Below the pieces are notes generated by a model. It ran no database searches. It was not told the DNA's origin and was given only the letters and a program-made list of their open reading frames with translations. Positions 28,742 through 39,533 of a DNA stretch of 64,000 nucleotides are shown piece after piece (the first letter of the stretch is position 1; each line of letters starts with the position of its first letter). The DNA is taken from assembly GCF_001648175.1 (NCBI RefSeq), contig NZ_CP015243.1:3162001-3226000 (forward strand), read 5' to 3'. The translations under genes and the position numbers were made by a program. The DNA comes from Halotalea alkalilenta (GTDB taxonomy: Bacteria > Pseudomonadota > Gammaproteobacteria > Pseudomonadales > Halomonadaceae).

Positions 28742-29611
28742 TCAATCGAGCCGCTCGGCGTGATAGCGCAGATGATCGTCGACGAAGCTGGCGATGAAGA
28801 AATAGCTATGGTCGTAGCCGGGCTGGCGACGCAGCCATAGCGGATGGCCGCTCACTGCGCAGGCCTGTTCGAGCCGCTCTGTCTTGAGCTGGTTTTCGAG
28901 GAAGCCGTCCGCCTCCCCCTGGTCGACGAACAGCGCCAGGCGATCGGACTTGCCGCTGCCGGCGAGAATCAGCTCGCAGGCGTCGTACTGCTTCCACGAC
29001 TCGCGGTCTTCTCCAAGATAGCCCGAGAACGCCTTCTCTCCCCATGGCACCGCGGTGGGGTTGACGATCGGTGAGAACGCCGACACCGAGGCATAGCGAC
29101 CAGGGTTGCGCAGCGCCAGTACCAGCGCGCCGTGCCCGCCCATGGAGTGGCCGAAGATCGACTCACGTTCGGCTAATTCGAAGTTCGCCCGTACCACCTG
29201 GGGCAGTTCCTCGAGGACGTAGTCGTACATCCGGTAGTGATCGCGCCAGGGCGCTTCGGTGGCGTTGAGGTAGAACCCCGCCCCTGAGCCGAAATCATAG
29301 GCGTCATGCTCGCCGGGCAGGTCGAGTCCACGCGGGCTGGTGTCGGGACAGACGATCGCGAGGCCGAGCTGGCTGGCGAGCCGATGGGCGCCCGCCTTCT
29401 GCATGAAGTTCTCATCGGTGCAGGACAGTCCCGAAAGCCACCAGAGCAGCTTGGGCCGAGGATGAGCGGCCTGCTCCGGCAGGAAGATGCCGAAGATCAT
29501 CGGGCAGTCGAGCACCCGAGAGTAGTGACGAAAACGTTTGTAGACGCCGCCGAAGCTCTTGTTAGCGGAGAGCTCTTCGAGAACGGTGACGTCTTGGCTG
29601 GACTGGCTCAT
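28742..29611 (-). CDS. fghA: S-formylglutathione hydrolase
   Basis: The 289-residue esterase-D type enzyme hydrolyses S-formylglutathione in glutathione-dependent formaldehyde detoxification. Visible motifs are FGIFLPEQA, LLWWLSGLSCTDENFMQKAGA, the nucleophile elbow FGHSMGGHGAL, a KSDRLALFVDQGEADGFL acid strand and the histidine in QPGYDHSYFFI. The start at 29611 is set by homology. The partner glutathione-dependent formaldehyde dehydrogenase is not adjacent. Confidence 0.94.
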   Translation of the reverse strand: MSQSSQDVTVLEELSANKSFGGVYKRFRHYSRVLDCPMIFGIFLPEQAAHPRPKLLWWLSGLSCTDENFMQKAGAHRLASQLGLAIVCPDTSPRGLDLPGEHDAYDFGSGAGFYLNATEAPWRDHYRMYDYVLEELPQVVRANFELAERESIFGHSMGGHGALVLALRNPGRYASVSAFSPIVNPTAVPWGEKAFSGYLGEDRESWKQYDACELILAGSGKSDRLALFVDQGEADGFLENQLKTERLEQACAVSGHPLWLRRQPGYDHSYFFIASFVDDHLRYHAERLD

Positions 29612-29878
29612 TGCGCGGATTGCCTCTGTTGCCGAGGCGCACCGGACCGAATGGCGCGGCACGCGGCTGGAAATGGCGCCGCCGGGGCGGCATGCGTTCA
29701 GGGGTGGATGACGAGCGAGGATGCCTCGCGGATGGACTCCAGTCTAGCCAATCCAGAGGCCAGGCATGAGTGAGTCCGATTACAGAAGATTATCGCCATA
29801 TGGCAACGATCCCTGCATCCTCTTTGCGATCCGCCATTGGCGTATCACCATGCTGCGGCTTGGAGCGCCTGGCGTGGC

Positions 29879-30613
29879 TCAGTAGTAGAGCCTTCGCATA
29901 CCGTCGCTCATCGAGTTGGCCGAGAATCTCGCTATCTGGGAGATCCGCTCGGGGTCCGGCAGTTCGATGCGGTTGCGATGGCGATAGATCAAGCCCTCCT
30001 CGCGCAGGTCCGAGAAGGTACGACTGATATGCACAGCGCTCAGGCCAAGGATGTCGGCGAGCACCTGCTGCGACAGCGGCAGCTCGAACTGGTTGCCGAT
30101 ACCTCGATCGATACGCTTGAGCCGCACGTACATCTCGAAGATGAAATGCGAAAGCTTCTCCCGCGCGGTGCGCCGCCCAAGGTTCACCAAACGCTCGGTG
30201 AGCAGCGTCTGGTTGCGTGCGGAGATCGACAGCAAGGTCGAACCGAGCCGCGACGAGCTCTTGAACATGTTGCTCAGACGGTCCATCGACAGCCGGCATA
30301 CTACGCCGGAGGTCAGCATGTTGACGTTGGCCAGCCGGCAGGCGAAAGAAAAGTCGGCCAGCCCGATCACATCCCCCGGCAGATAGACGTCGAGTACCTG
30401 CCGGGTGCCGTCGTTCATGTCGCGATAGGAGATTGCCCATCCCTGGCTGATCGCGTACAGATCTCCGGTTTCGTCTCCTTCTTTCCAAAGCGTCGTCCCC
30501 GCCGATACCCTCAGCGGCTCTTTCTCGAGCTCAGCAAGAATCTCCATATCACCATCGCTCAATTCCCCGTAATGACTGAACTGGGAAGCGATGCAGCTTT
30601 CTCGATGCGTCAT
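29879..30613 (-). CDS. Crp/Fnr family transcriptional regulator without an Fe-S cysteine cluster
   Basis: The 244-residue regulator has an N-terminal cyclic-nucleotide-binding-like beta barrel (SAGTTLWKEGDETGDLYAISQGWAISYRDMNDGTRQVLDVYLPGDVIGL), a dimerisation helix and a C-terminal winged helix with LPLSQQVLADILGLSAVHISRTFSDLREEGLI. The N-terminus has a single cysteine, so the FNR [4Fe-4S] motif is missing; CRP-type cAMP contacts are also not obvious. The ligand is unknown. It is transcribed alone, in the same direction as the TCA operon, whose terminator lies upstream. Confidence 0.88.
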   Translation of the reverse strand: MTHRESCIASQFSHYGELSDGDMEILAELEKEPLRVSAGTTLWKEGDETGDLYAISQGWAISYRDMNDGTRQVLDVYLPGDVIGLADFSFACRLANVNMLTSGVVCRLSMDRLSNMFKSSSRLGSTLLSISARNQTLLTERLVNLGRRTAREKLSHFIFEMYVRLKRIDRGIGNQFELPLSQQVLADILGLSAVHISRTFSDLREEGLIYRHRNRIELPDPERISQIARFSANSMSDGMRRLYY

Positions 30614-30838
30614 GGTCAGCAGTCCACAATCTTGGTTAGCGTCTTTCTTAATATCGCAATTGATAGTGAATCAGCACCCGCCGGCGCACCGAACTCCCTG
30701 CTGCACGCTCTGCACAGTCGCCTGTCCATCGACGCAACCAGTTGATTCGCGCGGCGGTATTGTCAATCGTCGCAGCGCGCGGGCGGTATAACCTGAGTTA
30801 TGTAAAACCATTTTACGACGCTTTTTTTGGCCCAAGAA

Positions 30839-30870
30839 AATGCCGGCCGCCTTGAAAGGCGCCCGGCATT
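30839..30870 (-). terminator. Rho-independent terminator after sucD
   Basis: On the minus strand AATGCCGGGCGCCTT and AAGGCGGCCGGCATT form a long stem with one mismatch and a TC loop. TTTCTT follows, giving a classic terminator for the sdh-suc cluster. Confidence 0.85.
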
Positions 30871-30897
30871 CTGATCATCGGCTAGAGGCAACAGCGA

Positions 30898-31770
30898 TTA
30901 CCAGCCGGTGACTTCCTTCAGCGCATCGCCGATCTGCGCCAGCGAGCGTACGGTCTTGACCCCAGCGGCCTCGAGCGCGGCGAACTTCTCGTCCGCGGTG
31001 CCCGCACCACCGGAGATGATCGCTCCGGCGTGGCCCATGCGCTTGCCGGGAGGTGCAGTGACGCCTGCGATGTAGGAGACCACCGGCTTGGTCACGTGCT
31101 CCTTGATGTAGGCCGCTGCCTCTTCCTCGGCGGTGCCGCCGATCTCGCCGATCATGACGATCGCCTCGGTCTGCGGATCCTCCTGGAACAGCTTGAGGAT
31201 GTCGATGAAGCTCGACCCCGGAATCGGGTCACCGCCGATACCGACGCAGCTCGACTGGCCGAAACCGTGGTCGGTGGTCTGCTTGACCGCTTCATAGGTC
31301 AGGGTGCCGGAGCGCGAAACGATCCCCACCTTGCCAGGCTTGTGGATGTGTCCCGGCATGATGCCGATCTTGCTCTGCCCGGGGGTGATCACGCCCGGGC
31401 AGTTCGGCCCGATCAAGCGCACGCCGAGCTCATCGCACTTGACCTTGACCTGGAGCATGTCGAGGGTCGGGATGCCTTCGGTGATGCAGACGATCAGCTT
31501 GATCCCGGCGTTGGCCGCCTCGAGGATCGAGTCCTTGCAAAACGCAGCCGGCACATAGATCACCGAGGCTTCGGCGCCGGTCTTCTCGACGGCTTCCTTG
31601 ACGGTATCGAATACCGGCAGCTCGAGGTGGGTCTGGCCGCCTTTGCCCGGGGTCACGCCACCGACCATCTTGGTGCCGTATTCGATCGCCTGGGAGGAGT
31701 GGAAGGTGCCCTGGCCACCGGTGAAGCCTTGGCAGATGACCTTGGTGTTGCTGTCGATGAGGATGCTCAT
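30898..31770 (-). CDS. sucD: Succinyl-CoA synthetase alpha subunit
   Basis: SucD forms the CoA-binding subunit of the ligase that makes succinate and ATP or GTP. The 290 residues include the CoA Rossmann motif [33 protein letters not shown]. The phosphorylated histidine lies in the [18 protein letters not shown] segment. Its ATG overlaps the sucC stop by four bases (ATGA). It is the last gene of the TCA cluster before a terminator. Confidence 0.97.
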   Translation of the reverse strand: MSILIDSNTKVICQGFTGGQGTFHSSQAIEYGTKMVGGVTPGKGGQTHLELPVFDTVKEAVEKTGAEASVIYVPAAFCKDSILEAANAGIKLIVCITEGIPTLDMLQVKVKCDELGVRLIGPNCPGVITPGQSKIGIMPGHIHKPGKVGIVSRSGTLTYEAVKQTTDHGFGQSSCVGIGGDPIPGSSFIDILKLFQEDPQTEAIVMIGEIGGTAEEEAAAYIKEHVTKPVVSYIAGVTAPPGKRMGHAGAIISGGAGTADEKFAALEAAGVKTVRSLAQIGDALKEVTGW

Positions 31771-32936
31771 TGGTTGCCCCCTGCTGCTTTGACGACCTGC
31801 TGAGCCGCGTCGGTCAGGCTGGTAGCCGCAATGATGTTGAGACCGCTCTCGGCCAGTTTCTTCGCACCCAGTTCGGCGTTGTTGCCTTCCAGACGTACGA
31901 CCACGGGCACTTCAACGCCCACCTGCTCGACCGCGCCGATGATGCCTTCAGCGATCATGTCGCAGCGCACGATGCCGCCGAAGATGTTGACCAGCACCGC
32001 TTTGACCGAATCATCCGAAAGGATGATCTTGAACGCCTCGGCCACGCGCTCCTTGGTCGCACCGCCACCTACGTCGAGGAAGTTGGCCGGCTGGCCACCG
32101 TTGAGCTTGATGATGTCCATGGTGCCCATGGCGAGACCGGCACCGTTGACCATGCAGCCAATGTTGCCGTCGAGCGCGACGTAGTTGAGCTCCCACTCGG
32201 CGGCATGCGCCTCGCGCTCATCCTCCTGGGAGGGGTCGCGCATCGCGCGCAGGTCCGGATGACGATAGAGCGCGTTGGAGTCGAGATTGATCTTGGCGTC
32301 GAGGCAGTGCAGGTCGCCCTGCTCGGTGATCACCAGCGGGTTGATCTCGAGCAGCGCCAGGTCCTTGTCCTCGAACATCTTGGCGAGGCCGAGGAAGATC
32401 TTGGTGAACTGGCCGAGCTGGGTCTTGTTCAGCCCCAGCTTGAAGCCAAGCTCACGCGCCTGGTAGGGCTGCGCGCCGACCAGCGGGTCGATGGTCGCCT
32501 TGAGGATCTTCTCGGGGGTCTCGTGCGCGACCTTCTCGATCTCGACGCCGCCCTCGGTCGAGGCCATGAACACGATCCGGCGGCTGGAACGATCGACCAC
32601 CGCGCCCAGATAGAGCTCGTTGGCGATGTCGGTGCACGATTCGACCAGGATCTTGGCGACCGGTTGGCCTTTCTCGTCGGTCTGGTAGGTCACCAGGTTC
32701 TTGCCCAGCCACTGCTGAGCGAACGCCTTGGCCTCGTCGCGGCTCTTGACCAGCTTGACCCCACCGGCCTTGCCGCGCCCGCCGGCGTGAACCTGTGCCT
32801 TGACCACCCACATATCGCCGCCGATCTTGTCACAGGCAGCGGCGGCATCCTCGGGCGTATCGACTGCAAAGCCCTTGGATACCGGCAGGCCGTAGTCGGC
32901 GAACAGCTGCTTACCCTGATATTCGTGAAGGTTCAT
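31767..32936 (-). CDS. sucC: Succinyl-CoA synthetase beta subunit
   Basis: The 389-residue beta subunit has an N-terminal ATP-grasp domain ([42 protein letters not shown]) and a C-terminal ligase domain with [18 protein letters not shown] and [19 protein letters not shown]. It determines nucleotide choice and pairs with sucD, overlapping it by four bases. A 262-base spacer with a hairpin separates it from lpd, so it may also have its own promoter. Confidence 0.97.
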   Translation of the reverse strand: MNLHEYQGKQLFADYGLPVSKGFAVDTPEDAAAACDKIGGDMWVVKAQVHAGGRGKAGGVKLVKSRDEAKAFAQQWLGKNLVTYQTDEKGQPVAKILVESCTDIANELYLGAVVDRSSRRIVFMASTEGGVEIEKVAHETPEKILKATIDPLVGAQPYQARELGFKLGLNKTQLGQFTKIFLGLAKMFEDKDLALLEINPLVITEQGDLHCLDAKINLDSNALYRHPDLRAMRDPSQEDEREAHAAEWELNYVALDGNIGCMVNGAGLAMGTMDIIKLNGGQPANFLDVGGGATKERVAEAFKIILSDDSVKAVLVNIFGGIVRCDMIAEGIIGAVEQVGVEVPVVVRLEGNNAELGAKKLAESGLNIIAATSLTDAAQQVVKAAGGNQ

Positions 32937-33168
32937 CGTCTCTCATGCCATTGGTTGCATTGGACTGTTTACGACCGCAATCGCCATGGACGCTGCCTGG
33001 TTCGGCGCCTGGAAGACACGCCCCCAGACGTCACACAGGGTCCCTGCATACGTAAGTCTCTCGACGGCCTCGCATGCGTCGGCTTGCGGGTCGCGTTGAT
33101 GCGTTCGCGCAGGACACCAAGGCTTTTGAGCGCCTGGGCTCGGAGCGCGACGCGGCGACACCGATAGA

Positions 33169-33194
33169 CGAAGAGGGCCTTGGGGCCCTCTTCG
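33169..33194 (-). terminator. Hairpin in the lpd-sucC spacer
   Basis: CGAAGAGGGCC (33169-33179) and GGCCCTCTTCG (33184-33194) form a perfect 11-bp stem with a TTGG loop, five bases after the lpd stop. No long T-tract follows, so partial termination or RNA processing is as likely as full termination. Confidence 0.6.
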
Positions 33195-33198
33195 AATC

Positions 33199-34659
<1,461 letters not shown>

Positions 34660-34665
34660 TTACGA

Positions 34666-34688
34666 CCCGCTCCGGAAAAAGGAGCGGG
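34666..34688 (-). repeat. Hairpin in the sucB-lpd spacer
   Basis: CCCGCTCC (34666-34673) and GGAGCGGG (34681-34688) form a perfect 8-bp inverted repeat around a 7-base loop within the 81-base spacer. It is short and is followed by TCGTAAAC rather than a T-run on the minus strand, so it is more likely a processing or stability element than a terminator. Confidence 0.55.
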
Positions 34689-34719
34689 CCAATGACTAAT
34701 CAGACGAGCGGGGCGCCGC

Positions 34720-36261
34720 TCAGACCTCGAGCAAAAAGCGCGCCGGATCCTCGAGCAGCTCCTTGACCGCGACCAGGAACTGGACCGCGTCCTTGCCGTC
34801 GATCATCCGGTGGTCATAGGAGAGCGCCAGGTACATCATCGGCCGGATCACCACCTGACCCTCGACTGCGATCGGACGCTCCTGGATCTTGTGCATCCCC
34901 AGAATCGCCGTCTGCGGCGGATTCAGGATCGGCGTCGACAGCAGCGAACCGAAGATCCCACCGTTGGTGATGGTGAAGGTGCCACCGGTCATGTCCTCAA
35001 TGCCGAGCTTGCCATCGCGCCCGCGCTTGCCGAAATCGACGATCTGCTTCTCGACGTCGGCGAGCTTCATGCTGTCGGTGTCACGCAGCACCGGTACCAC
35101 CAGCCCGCGCGGGGTCGAGACCGCGACGCCGATGTCCTGGTAGCCGTGGTAGACGATATCGGTGCCGTCGATAGAAGCGTTGACGTCCGGGAAGCGCTTG
35201 AGCGCCTCGGTACACGCCTTGACGAAAAAGCCCATGAAACCGAGCTTGGTGTCGTGGACCTTCTGGAAGACGTCGCGGTACTGGGCGCGCAGCGCCATCA
35301 CCGCGCTCATGTCCACCTCGTTGTAGGTGGTCAGCATCGCCGCGGTCTGCTGCGCCTGGACCAGGCGCTTGGCGATGGTCTGGCGCAGCCGGCTCATCGG
35401 CACACGCTGCTCCGGACGCGCACCCTCGAACACCGGCGCGGCGGGCGCCGCCGCGGGCTTGGCCGCAGCAGGCGCAGCCCCCTTCTTCGCCGAGCCGGAC
35501 TCCACCGCGGCGAGCACATCCTGCTTCAGCACCACGCCACTCTTGCCGCTGCCGTGGAGCTTCTCGACATCGAGATCGTGCTCGGCGGCCAGTTTGCGCG
35601 CGGCCGGAGACAGCCACTTGCTGCCGACCTGCTGGGCCTCGTCTTCCTCGGCCGCGGCCGGCTTGTCGCCGGCCGCCTGGGCGGGCGCTGCCGCCACGCC
35701 CCCTTCTGAGAACAGTGCCAGCACCTCTTCCGAGGCGACCTGGGCGCCCTCCTCGGCCTTGATCTCGCTGAGCGTGCCGTCGGCGGGAGCGACGACCTCG
35801 AGCACCACCTTGTCGGTTTCGATATCGACCAGCAGCTCGTCACGCTTGACTGCTTCACCCGGCTTCTTGTGCCAGGTGGAGACGGTACCCTCGGCGACCG
35901 ACTCAGGGAACGAGGGCGCCTTGACCTCATGCACCTTGCCACTCGCCGCGGGTGCGTCGACCGGCCGCTGCTGCGGCTCTTCGGCGGCGGGCGCCGGCTG
36001 TGCACTGCTCTCGGGCTGCGCACCGGCCTCCCCGAGCACGCCGAGCACCTGTTCCGAGTCGCAGGTTTCGCCTTCGTTGACCTTGATCTCGCTGAGTACA
36101 CCGTCGCTCGGGGCGACGACTTCGAGTACCACTTTATCGGTTTCGATCTCGACGATCAGTTCATCACGCTTGACCGCGTCGCCCGGCTGCTTGTGCCACG
36201 CGGCCACGGTGCCCTCGGCCACGGACTCGGGAAAGCTGGGCGCTTTGATATCGGTTGCCAT
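34720..36261 (-). CDS. sucB: 2-oxoglutarate dehydrogenase E2 (dihydrolipoyl succinyltransferase) with two lipoyl domains
   Basis: E2 forms the core of the 2-oxoglutarate dehydrogenase complex and transfers succinyl groups to CoA. At 513 residues it is about 100 longer than E. coli SucB (about 405), because it has two nearly identical lipoyl domains: residues 1-77 with Lys43 in ETDKVVLEV and residues 112-187 with Lys151 in the same motif, joined by an Ala/Pro/Glu linker. A subunit-binding domain follows (about 216-252, [25 protein letters not shown]). The catalytic domain ends with [14 protein letters not shown]. The [11 protein letters not shown] sequence identifies the SucB rather than AceF type. 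Confidence 0.96.
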   Translation of the reverse strand: MATDIKAPSFPESVAEGTVAAWHKQPGDAVKRDELIVEIETDKVVLEVVAPSDGVLSEIKVNEGETCDSEQVLGVLGEAGAQPESSAQPAPAAEEPQQRPVDAPAASGKVHEVKAPSFPESVAEGTVSTWHKKPGEAVKRDELLVDIETDKVVLEVVAPADGTLSEIKAEEGAQVASEEVLALFSEGGVAAAPAQAAGDKPAAAEEDEAQQVGSKWLSPAARKLAAEHDLDVEKLHGSGKSGVVLKQDVLAAVESGSAKKGAAPAAAKPAAAPAAPVFEGARPEQRVPMSRLRQTIAKRLVQAQQTAAMLTTYNEVDMSAVMALRAQYRDVFQKVHDTKLGFMGFFVKACTEALKRFPDVNASIDGTDIVYHGYQDIGVAVSTPRGLVVPVLRDTDSMKLADVEKQIVDFGKRGRDGKLGIEDMTGGTFTITNGGIFGSLLSTPILNPPQTAILGMHKIQERPIAVEGQVVIRPMMYLALSYDHRMIDGKDAVQFLVAVKELLEDPARFLLEV

Positions 36262-36351
36262 GTAGGTTCCTTAAGTATCTCTTCTCTCGATAGCCGGCCT
36301 GTGGGGTGCCACCCATGACACGTGACGGTGCCGCGATACGAAGGCGCCGTC

Positions 36352-36402
36352 CACCGGCGCAAAGCCGGGGCGGTCTTTATCCCGCCCCGCACTGCGCCGG
36401 TG
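36352..36402 (-). repeat. Nested hairpin in the sucA-sucB spacer
   Basis: An outer stem CACCGGCGCA/TGCGCCGGTG (36352-36361 and 36393-36402) encloses an inner stem GGGGCGG/CCGCCCC around a TCTTTAT loop. It starts two bases after the sucA stop. The two-tier form is unusual and may stabilise or partly terminate the sdh-sucA message. Confidence 0.6.
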
Positions 36403-36404
36403 CT

Positions 36405-39236
36405 TCACGCCTTGAAGGCGTTCTCAACCAGCGACTTCTGCTGCTCGACGTGAACCGCCATGTATCCCGCCGCCGGAGCCGCCGAAGCAGCCCGCCCGGA
36501 GTAGCTGAGCCGCGCGCCCAGGCCGGGCCGGTGGGCCTCGACGACGCTTCTCAGATCGCTCTGGGTCGAATACCAGGCACCTTGGTTGCGCGGCTCCTCC
36601 TGGCACCAGCAGACCGACTCCAGCTGCTCGAAGGGCGCCAGCGCCGCTGCCAGGCTTTCCTCCGGGAAGGGATAGAGCTGCTCGATGCGGATGATCGCCA
36701 CGTCGTCGCGCCCCTGCTCCTCGCGATAGGTGGCAAGGTCGTAGTAGACCTTGCCGGAGCAGAGGATCACGTGCTTGACCGTGGAGGGCTCACGCTCCCC
36801 TTGATCCGCAATGACCTGCTGGAAGCGCCCGGTCGCGAGCTCCTCCATGGTCGAGGTCGCATCCTTGTGGCGCAGCAGGCTCTTCGGCTGCATCACCACC
36901 AGCGGCTTGCGCAGCGGGCGCACCACCTGGCGGCGCAGCAGGTGGAACATCTGCGCCGGGGTGGTCGGCATCACCACCTGCATGTTCTGCTCCGCGCACA
37001 TCTGCAGGAAGCGTTCGGGTCGTGCGGAAGAGTGCTCCGGCCCCTGGCCCTCGTAGCCATGCGGCAGCAGCAGGGTCAGACCGCACAGACGCCCCCACTT
37101 GGTCTCGCCGGAGGAGATGAACTGGTCGATCACCACCTGGGCACCGTTGGCGAAGTCACCGAACTGCGCCTCCCAGGCGATCAGCGCATTGGGCGTGGTG
37201 GTGGCGTAGCCATACTCGAATGCCAGCACCGCCTCCTCCGACAGGAAGGAGTCGTAGATCTCGAAGCTGGGCTGGCCTTCCTTGATGTGCTGCAGCGGAA
37301 TCCAGGTGCTGCCATCGGTCTGGCTATGGATCACCGCGTGGCGATGGGAGAAGGTGCCCCGACCGCTGTCCTGGCCGGTGATCCTGATCGGATGGCCCTG
37401 GTCGATCAGCGTGGCGTAGGCCAGCGTCTCGGCGAAGCCCCAGTTGATCGGCGCCTGCCCAGTGATCATCTTGCGCCGGTCGTCGTAGATCTTGGCGACC
37501 TGGCGCTGGGTGCTGATGCGCTCGGGAATCACGCACATCGCGGTGGCCAGTTCACCGAGGCGCTTGGCATCGAACGAGGTGTCGTAATCGCCCGACCATT
37601 CATGGCCCAGATAGGGTTTCCAGTCGACGAACAGCGATGGGTTGGGCTGCTGGACCAGTGAGTTGACCACGTGGCTGCCGCTGTCCAGATGGCCTCGATA
37701 GTCATCGATCAGCCCCTGCGCATCAGCTTCGGAGATCACCCCATCGTCGATCAGCCGGGCAGCATAGAGCTCGCGGGTGGTCTTGTGCTTCTTGATCTCG
37801 GCATACATCAGCGGCTGGGTGCCGGAAGGCTCATCCGCTTCGTTGTGTCCACGGCGGCGGTAGCAGATCAGGTCGATCACTACGTCCTTGTGGAACTGCT
37901 GGCGATAGTCGATCGCCACCTGGGTGACGTGCTGCACCGCCTCCGGATCATCGCCGTTGACGTGGAAAATCGGCGCCTGGACCATCTTGGCGATATCGGT
38001 GCAGTACTCGGTGGAGCGTGCGTCGTCGGGACGCGAGGTGGTGAAGCCGACCTGGTTGTTGATCACGATGTGCACGGTGCCGCCGGTCTTGAACGCCCGC
38101 GTCTGCGACATCTGGAAGGTTTCCATCACCACGCCCTGGCCGGCGAAGGCGGCGTCGCCGTGTACCGCGATCGGCAGCACCTGGTCGCCGCTCAGGTCAC
38201 CGCGCCGCTCCTGGCGGGCGCGCACCGACCCCTCCACCACCGGCGAGACGATCTCGAGGTGCGAGGGGTTGAAGGCGAGCGCGAGGTGGATCTCGCCCCC
38301 CGGGGTCATCACGTTGGAACTGAAGCCCTGGTGATACTTCACATCGCCCGACCCGCGCTCGATCATCTTCTTGCCGTCGAACTCGTCGATCAGCTCGGAG
38401 GGGCTCTTGCCGAGGATGTTGACCAGCAGGTTGAGGCGGCCACGGTGGGCCATGCCGATCACCACTTCCTTGGTGCCGTAGCCCCCGACGCGCTGGATCA
38501 TCTCGTCGAGCATCGGAATGAACGACTCGCCGCCCTCGAGGCCGAAGCGCTTGGTCCCCGGGTACTTGCTCGCCAGATAGTTCTCCAGCCCCTCGGCAGC
38601 CGAGAGTCGCTCGAGGATGTGCAGGCGCACGTCGGCGGAGTAGTCCGGCTTGCCGCGCACCGACTCGAAGCGCTGCTGCAGCCAGCGTTTCTCCTCGGTG
38701 TTGACGATGTGCATGAACTCACAGCCGATCGAGCGGCAGTAGGTCTGGTCGAGCGCCTCGACGATCTCCGAGAGCTTGGCCTTGTCCTTGCCGATGAACA
38801 GCGAACCGGTCTGGAACTCGGTGTCCATGTCCGCTTTGGACAGCTGGTGGAAGGAGAGATCAAGATCGGGCACGGACTGCGGCACCCGCAGGCCGAGCGG
38901 GTCGATGTTGGCGCGCTGGTGGCCGCGGAAGCGGTAGGCGTTGATCAGCTGGAGCACCCGCACCTGCTGCTTGCCTTCGTCGCTCTCGCTGCCCGCGGCG
39001 ATCACGCGCTGCCCCTGGCGGCCGAGCTGTTCGAACTGATCTCGTACCGGAGCGAGGGGGACGTCTTGGGCCGGGCTGCCCTCGTAGCTGGGAAGGGAAT
39101 CGAAATACTCGCGCCATTCGGCGGGGATCGAGGCGGGGTCGGCGAGATACTGCTCGTAGAGCTCCTCGACGTAGTGAACGTTGCCCCCACTCATGTGGGA
39201 GGTGCGCCACATCAAATCCATTGTGCCTTCTTGCAT
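36405..39236 (-). CDS. sucA: 2-oxoglutarate dehydrogenase E1
   Basis: The thiamine-diphosphate E1 decarboxylates 2-oxoglutarate and succinylates the SucB lipoyl arms. The 943-residue protein has the E2-contact N-terminus (SHMSGGNVHYVEELYEQYL), FGLEGGESFIPMLDEMIQ, HRGRLNLLVNILGKSP, the ThDP motif region GDAAFAGQGVVMETFQMS through HIVINNQVGFTTS, and SGRGTFSHRHAVIH. An internal ATG at 39221 has a better ribosome-binding site (AGAAGG) than the first ATG at 39236, so translation may begin five residues later. It follows sdhB by about 300 bases. Confidence 0.97.
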   Translation of the reverse strand: MQEGTMDLMWRTSHMSGGNVHYVEELYEQYLADPASIPAEWREYFDSLPSYEGSPAQDVPLAPVRDQFEQLGRQGQRVIAAGSESDEGKQQVRVLQLINAYRFRGHQRANIDPLGLRVPQSVPDLDLSFHQLSKADMDTEFQTGSLFIGKDKAKLSEIVEALDQTYCRSIGCEFMHIVNTEEKRWLQQRFESVRGKPDYSADVRLHILERLSAAEGLENYLASKYPGTKRFGLEGGESFIPMLDEMIQRVGGYGTKEVVIGMAHRGRLNLLVNILGKSPSELIDEFDGKKMIERGSGDVKYHQGFSSNVMTPGGEIHLALAFNPSHLEIVSPVVEGSVRARQERRGDLSGDQVLPIAVHGDAAFAGQGVVMETFQMSQTRAFKTGGTVHIVINNQVGFTTSRPDDARSTEYCTDIAKMVQAPIFHVNGDDPEAVQHVTQVAIDYRQQFHKDVVIDLICYRRRGHNEADEPSGTQPLMYAEIKKHKTTRELYAARLIDDGVISEADAQGLIDDYRGHLDSGSHVVNSLVQQPNPSLFVDWKPYLGHEWSGDYDTSFDAKRLGELATAMCVIPERISTQRQVAKIYDDRRKMITGQAPINWGFAETLAYATLIDQGHPIRITGQDSGRGTFSHRHAVIHSQTDGSTWIPLQHIKEGQPSFEIYDSFLSEEAVLAFEYGYATTTPNALIAWEAQFGDFANGAQVVIDQFISSGETKWGRLCGLTLLLPHGYEGQGPEHSSARPERFLQMCAEQNMQVVMPTTPAQMFHLLRRQVVRPLRKPLVVMQPKSLLRHKDATSTMEELATGRFQQVIADQGEREPSTVKHVILCSGKVYYDLATYREEQGRDDVAIIRIEQLYPFPEESLAAALAPFEQLESVCWCQEEPRNQGAWYSTQSDLRSVVEAHRPGLGARLSYSGRAASAAPAAGYMAVHVEQQKSLVENAFKA

Positions 39237-39264
39237 GTCTCATCACCCTACATTTTGAGGGGCG

Positions 39265-39352
39265 GATCCGCGTCACGGCGGGCAAACCGCTGCGACGCCT
39301 CTCTCGAACAGCCTAGCATCGTGCCAGCCATGGGGTGTGATCCGTGTCACGG
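39265..39352 (-). promoter_or_regulatory. Pair of CRP-like direct repeats upstream of sucA
   Basis: GATCCGCGTCACGG (39265-39278) and GATCCGTGTCACGG (39339-39352) are near-identical and 74 bases apart. The second extends to TGTGATCCGTGTCACG (39336-39351), a very good match to the CRP/Vfr consensus TGTGA-N6-TCACA. The farther copy lies about 100 bases before sucA, a usual activator distance, and the nearer one could act as a repression or second site. A regulator assignment would need a binding test. Confidence 0.5.
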
Positions 39353-39436
39353 GCCGATGCCAGTGCGTTTCACTACGAGCGAACCGGCAATTGCCCTTTA
39401 TCTTGACGGGCGAAAACGGAACTCGCCATATGCCGC

Positions 39437-39483
39437 TTTGCCGCAGTCGGGTGTCGACCTGCTCAACACCCTGCTGCGGCAAA
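39437..39483 (-). repeat. Hairpin after sdhB
   Basis: TTTGCCGCAG (39437-39446) pairs with CTGCGGCAAA (39474-39483), with an inner GGGTGT/ACACCC stem. It lies about 50 bases beyond the sdhB stop and before the CRP-like repeats, so it may separate the sdh and suc transcripts. Confidence 0.6.
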
Positions 39484-39533
39484 TTGTCGCACCCGTCAAC
39501 GGACCCCCATGGTACCAAAGGTCACGCTGCGAC

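Noticed and set aside
30659..30673. FNR-box-like TTGAT...ATCA sequence upstream of the Crp/Fnr gene
   Set aside because: The spacer has one base too many and the second half-site is imperfect.
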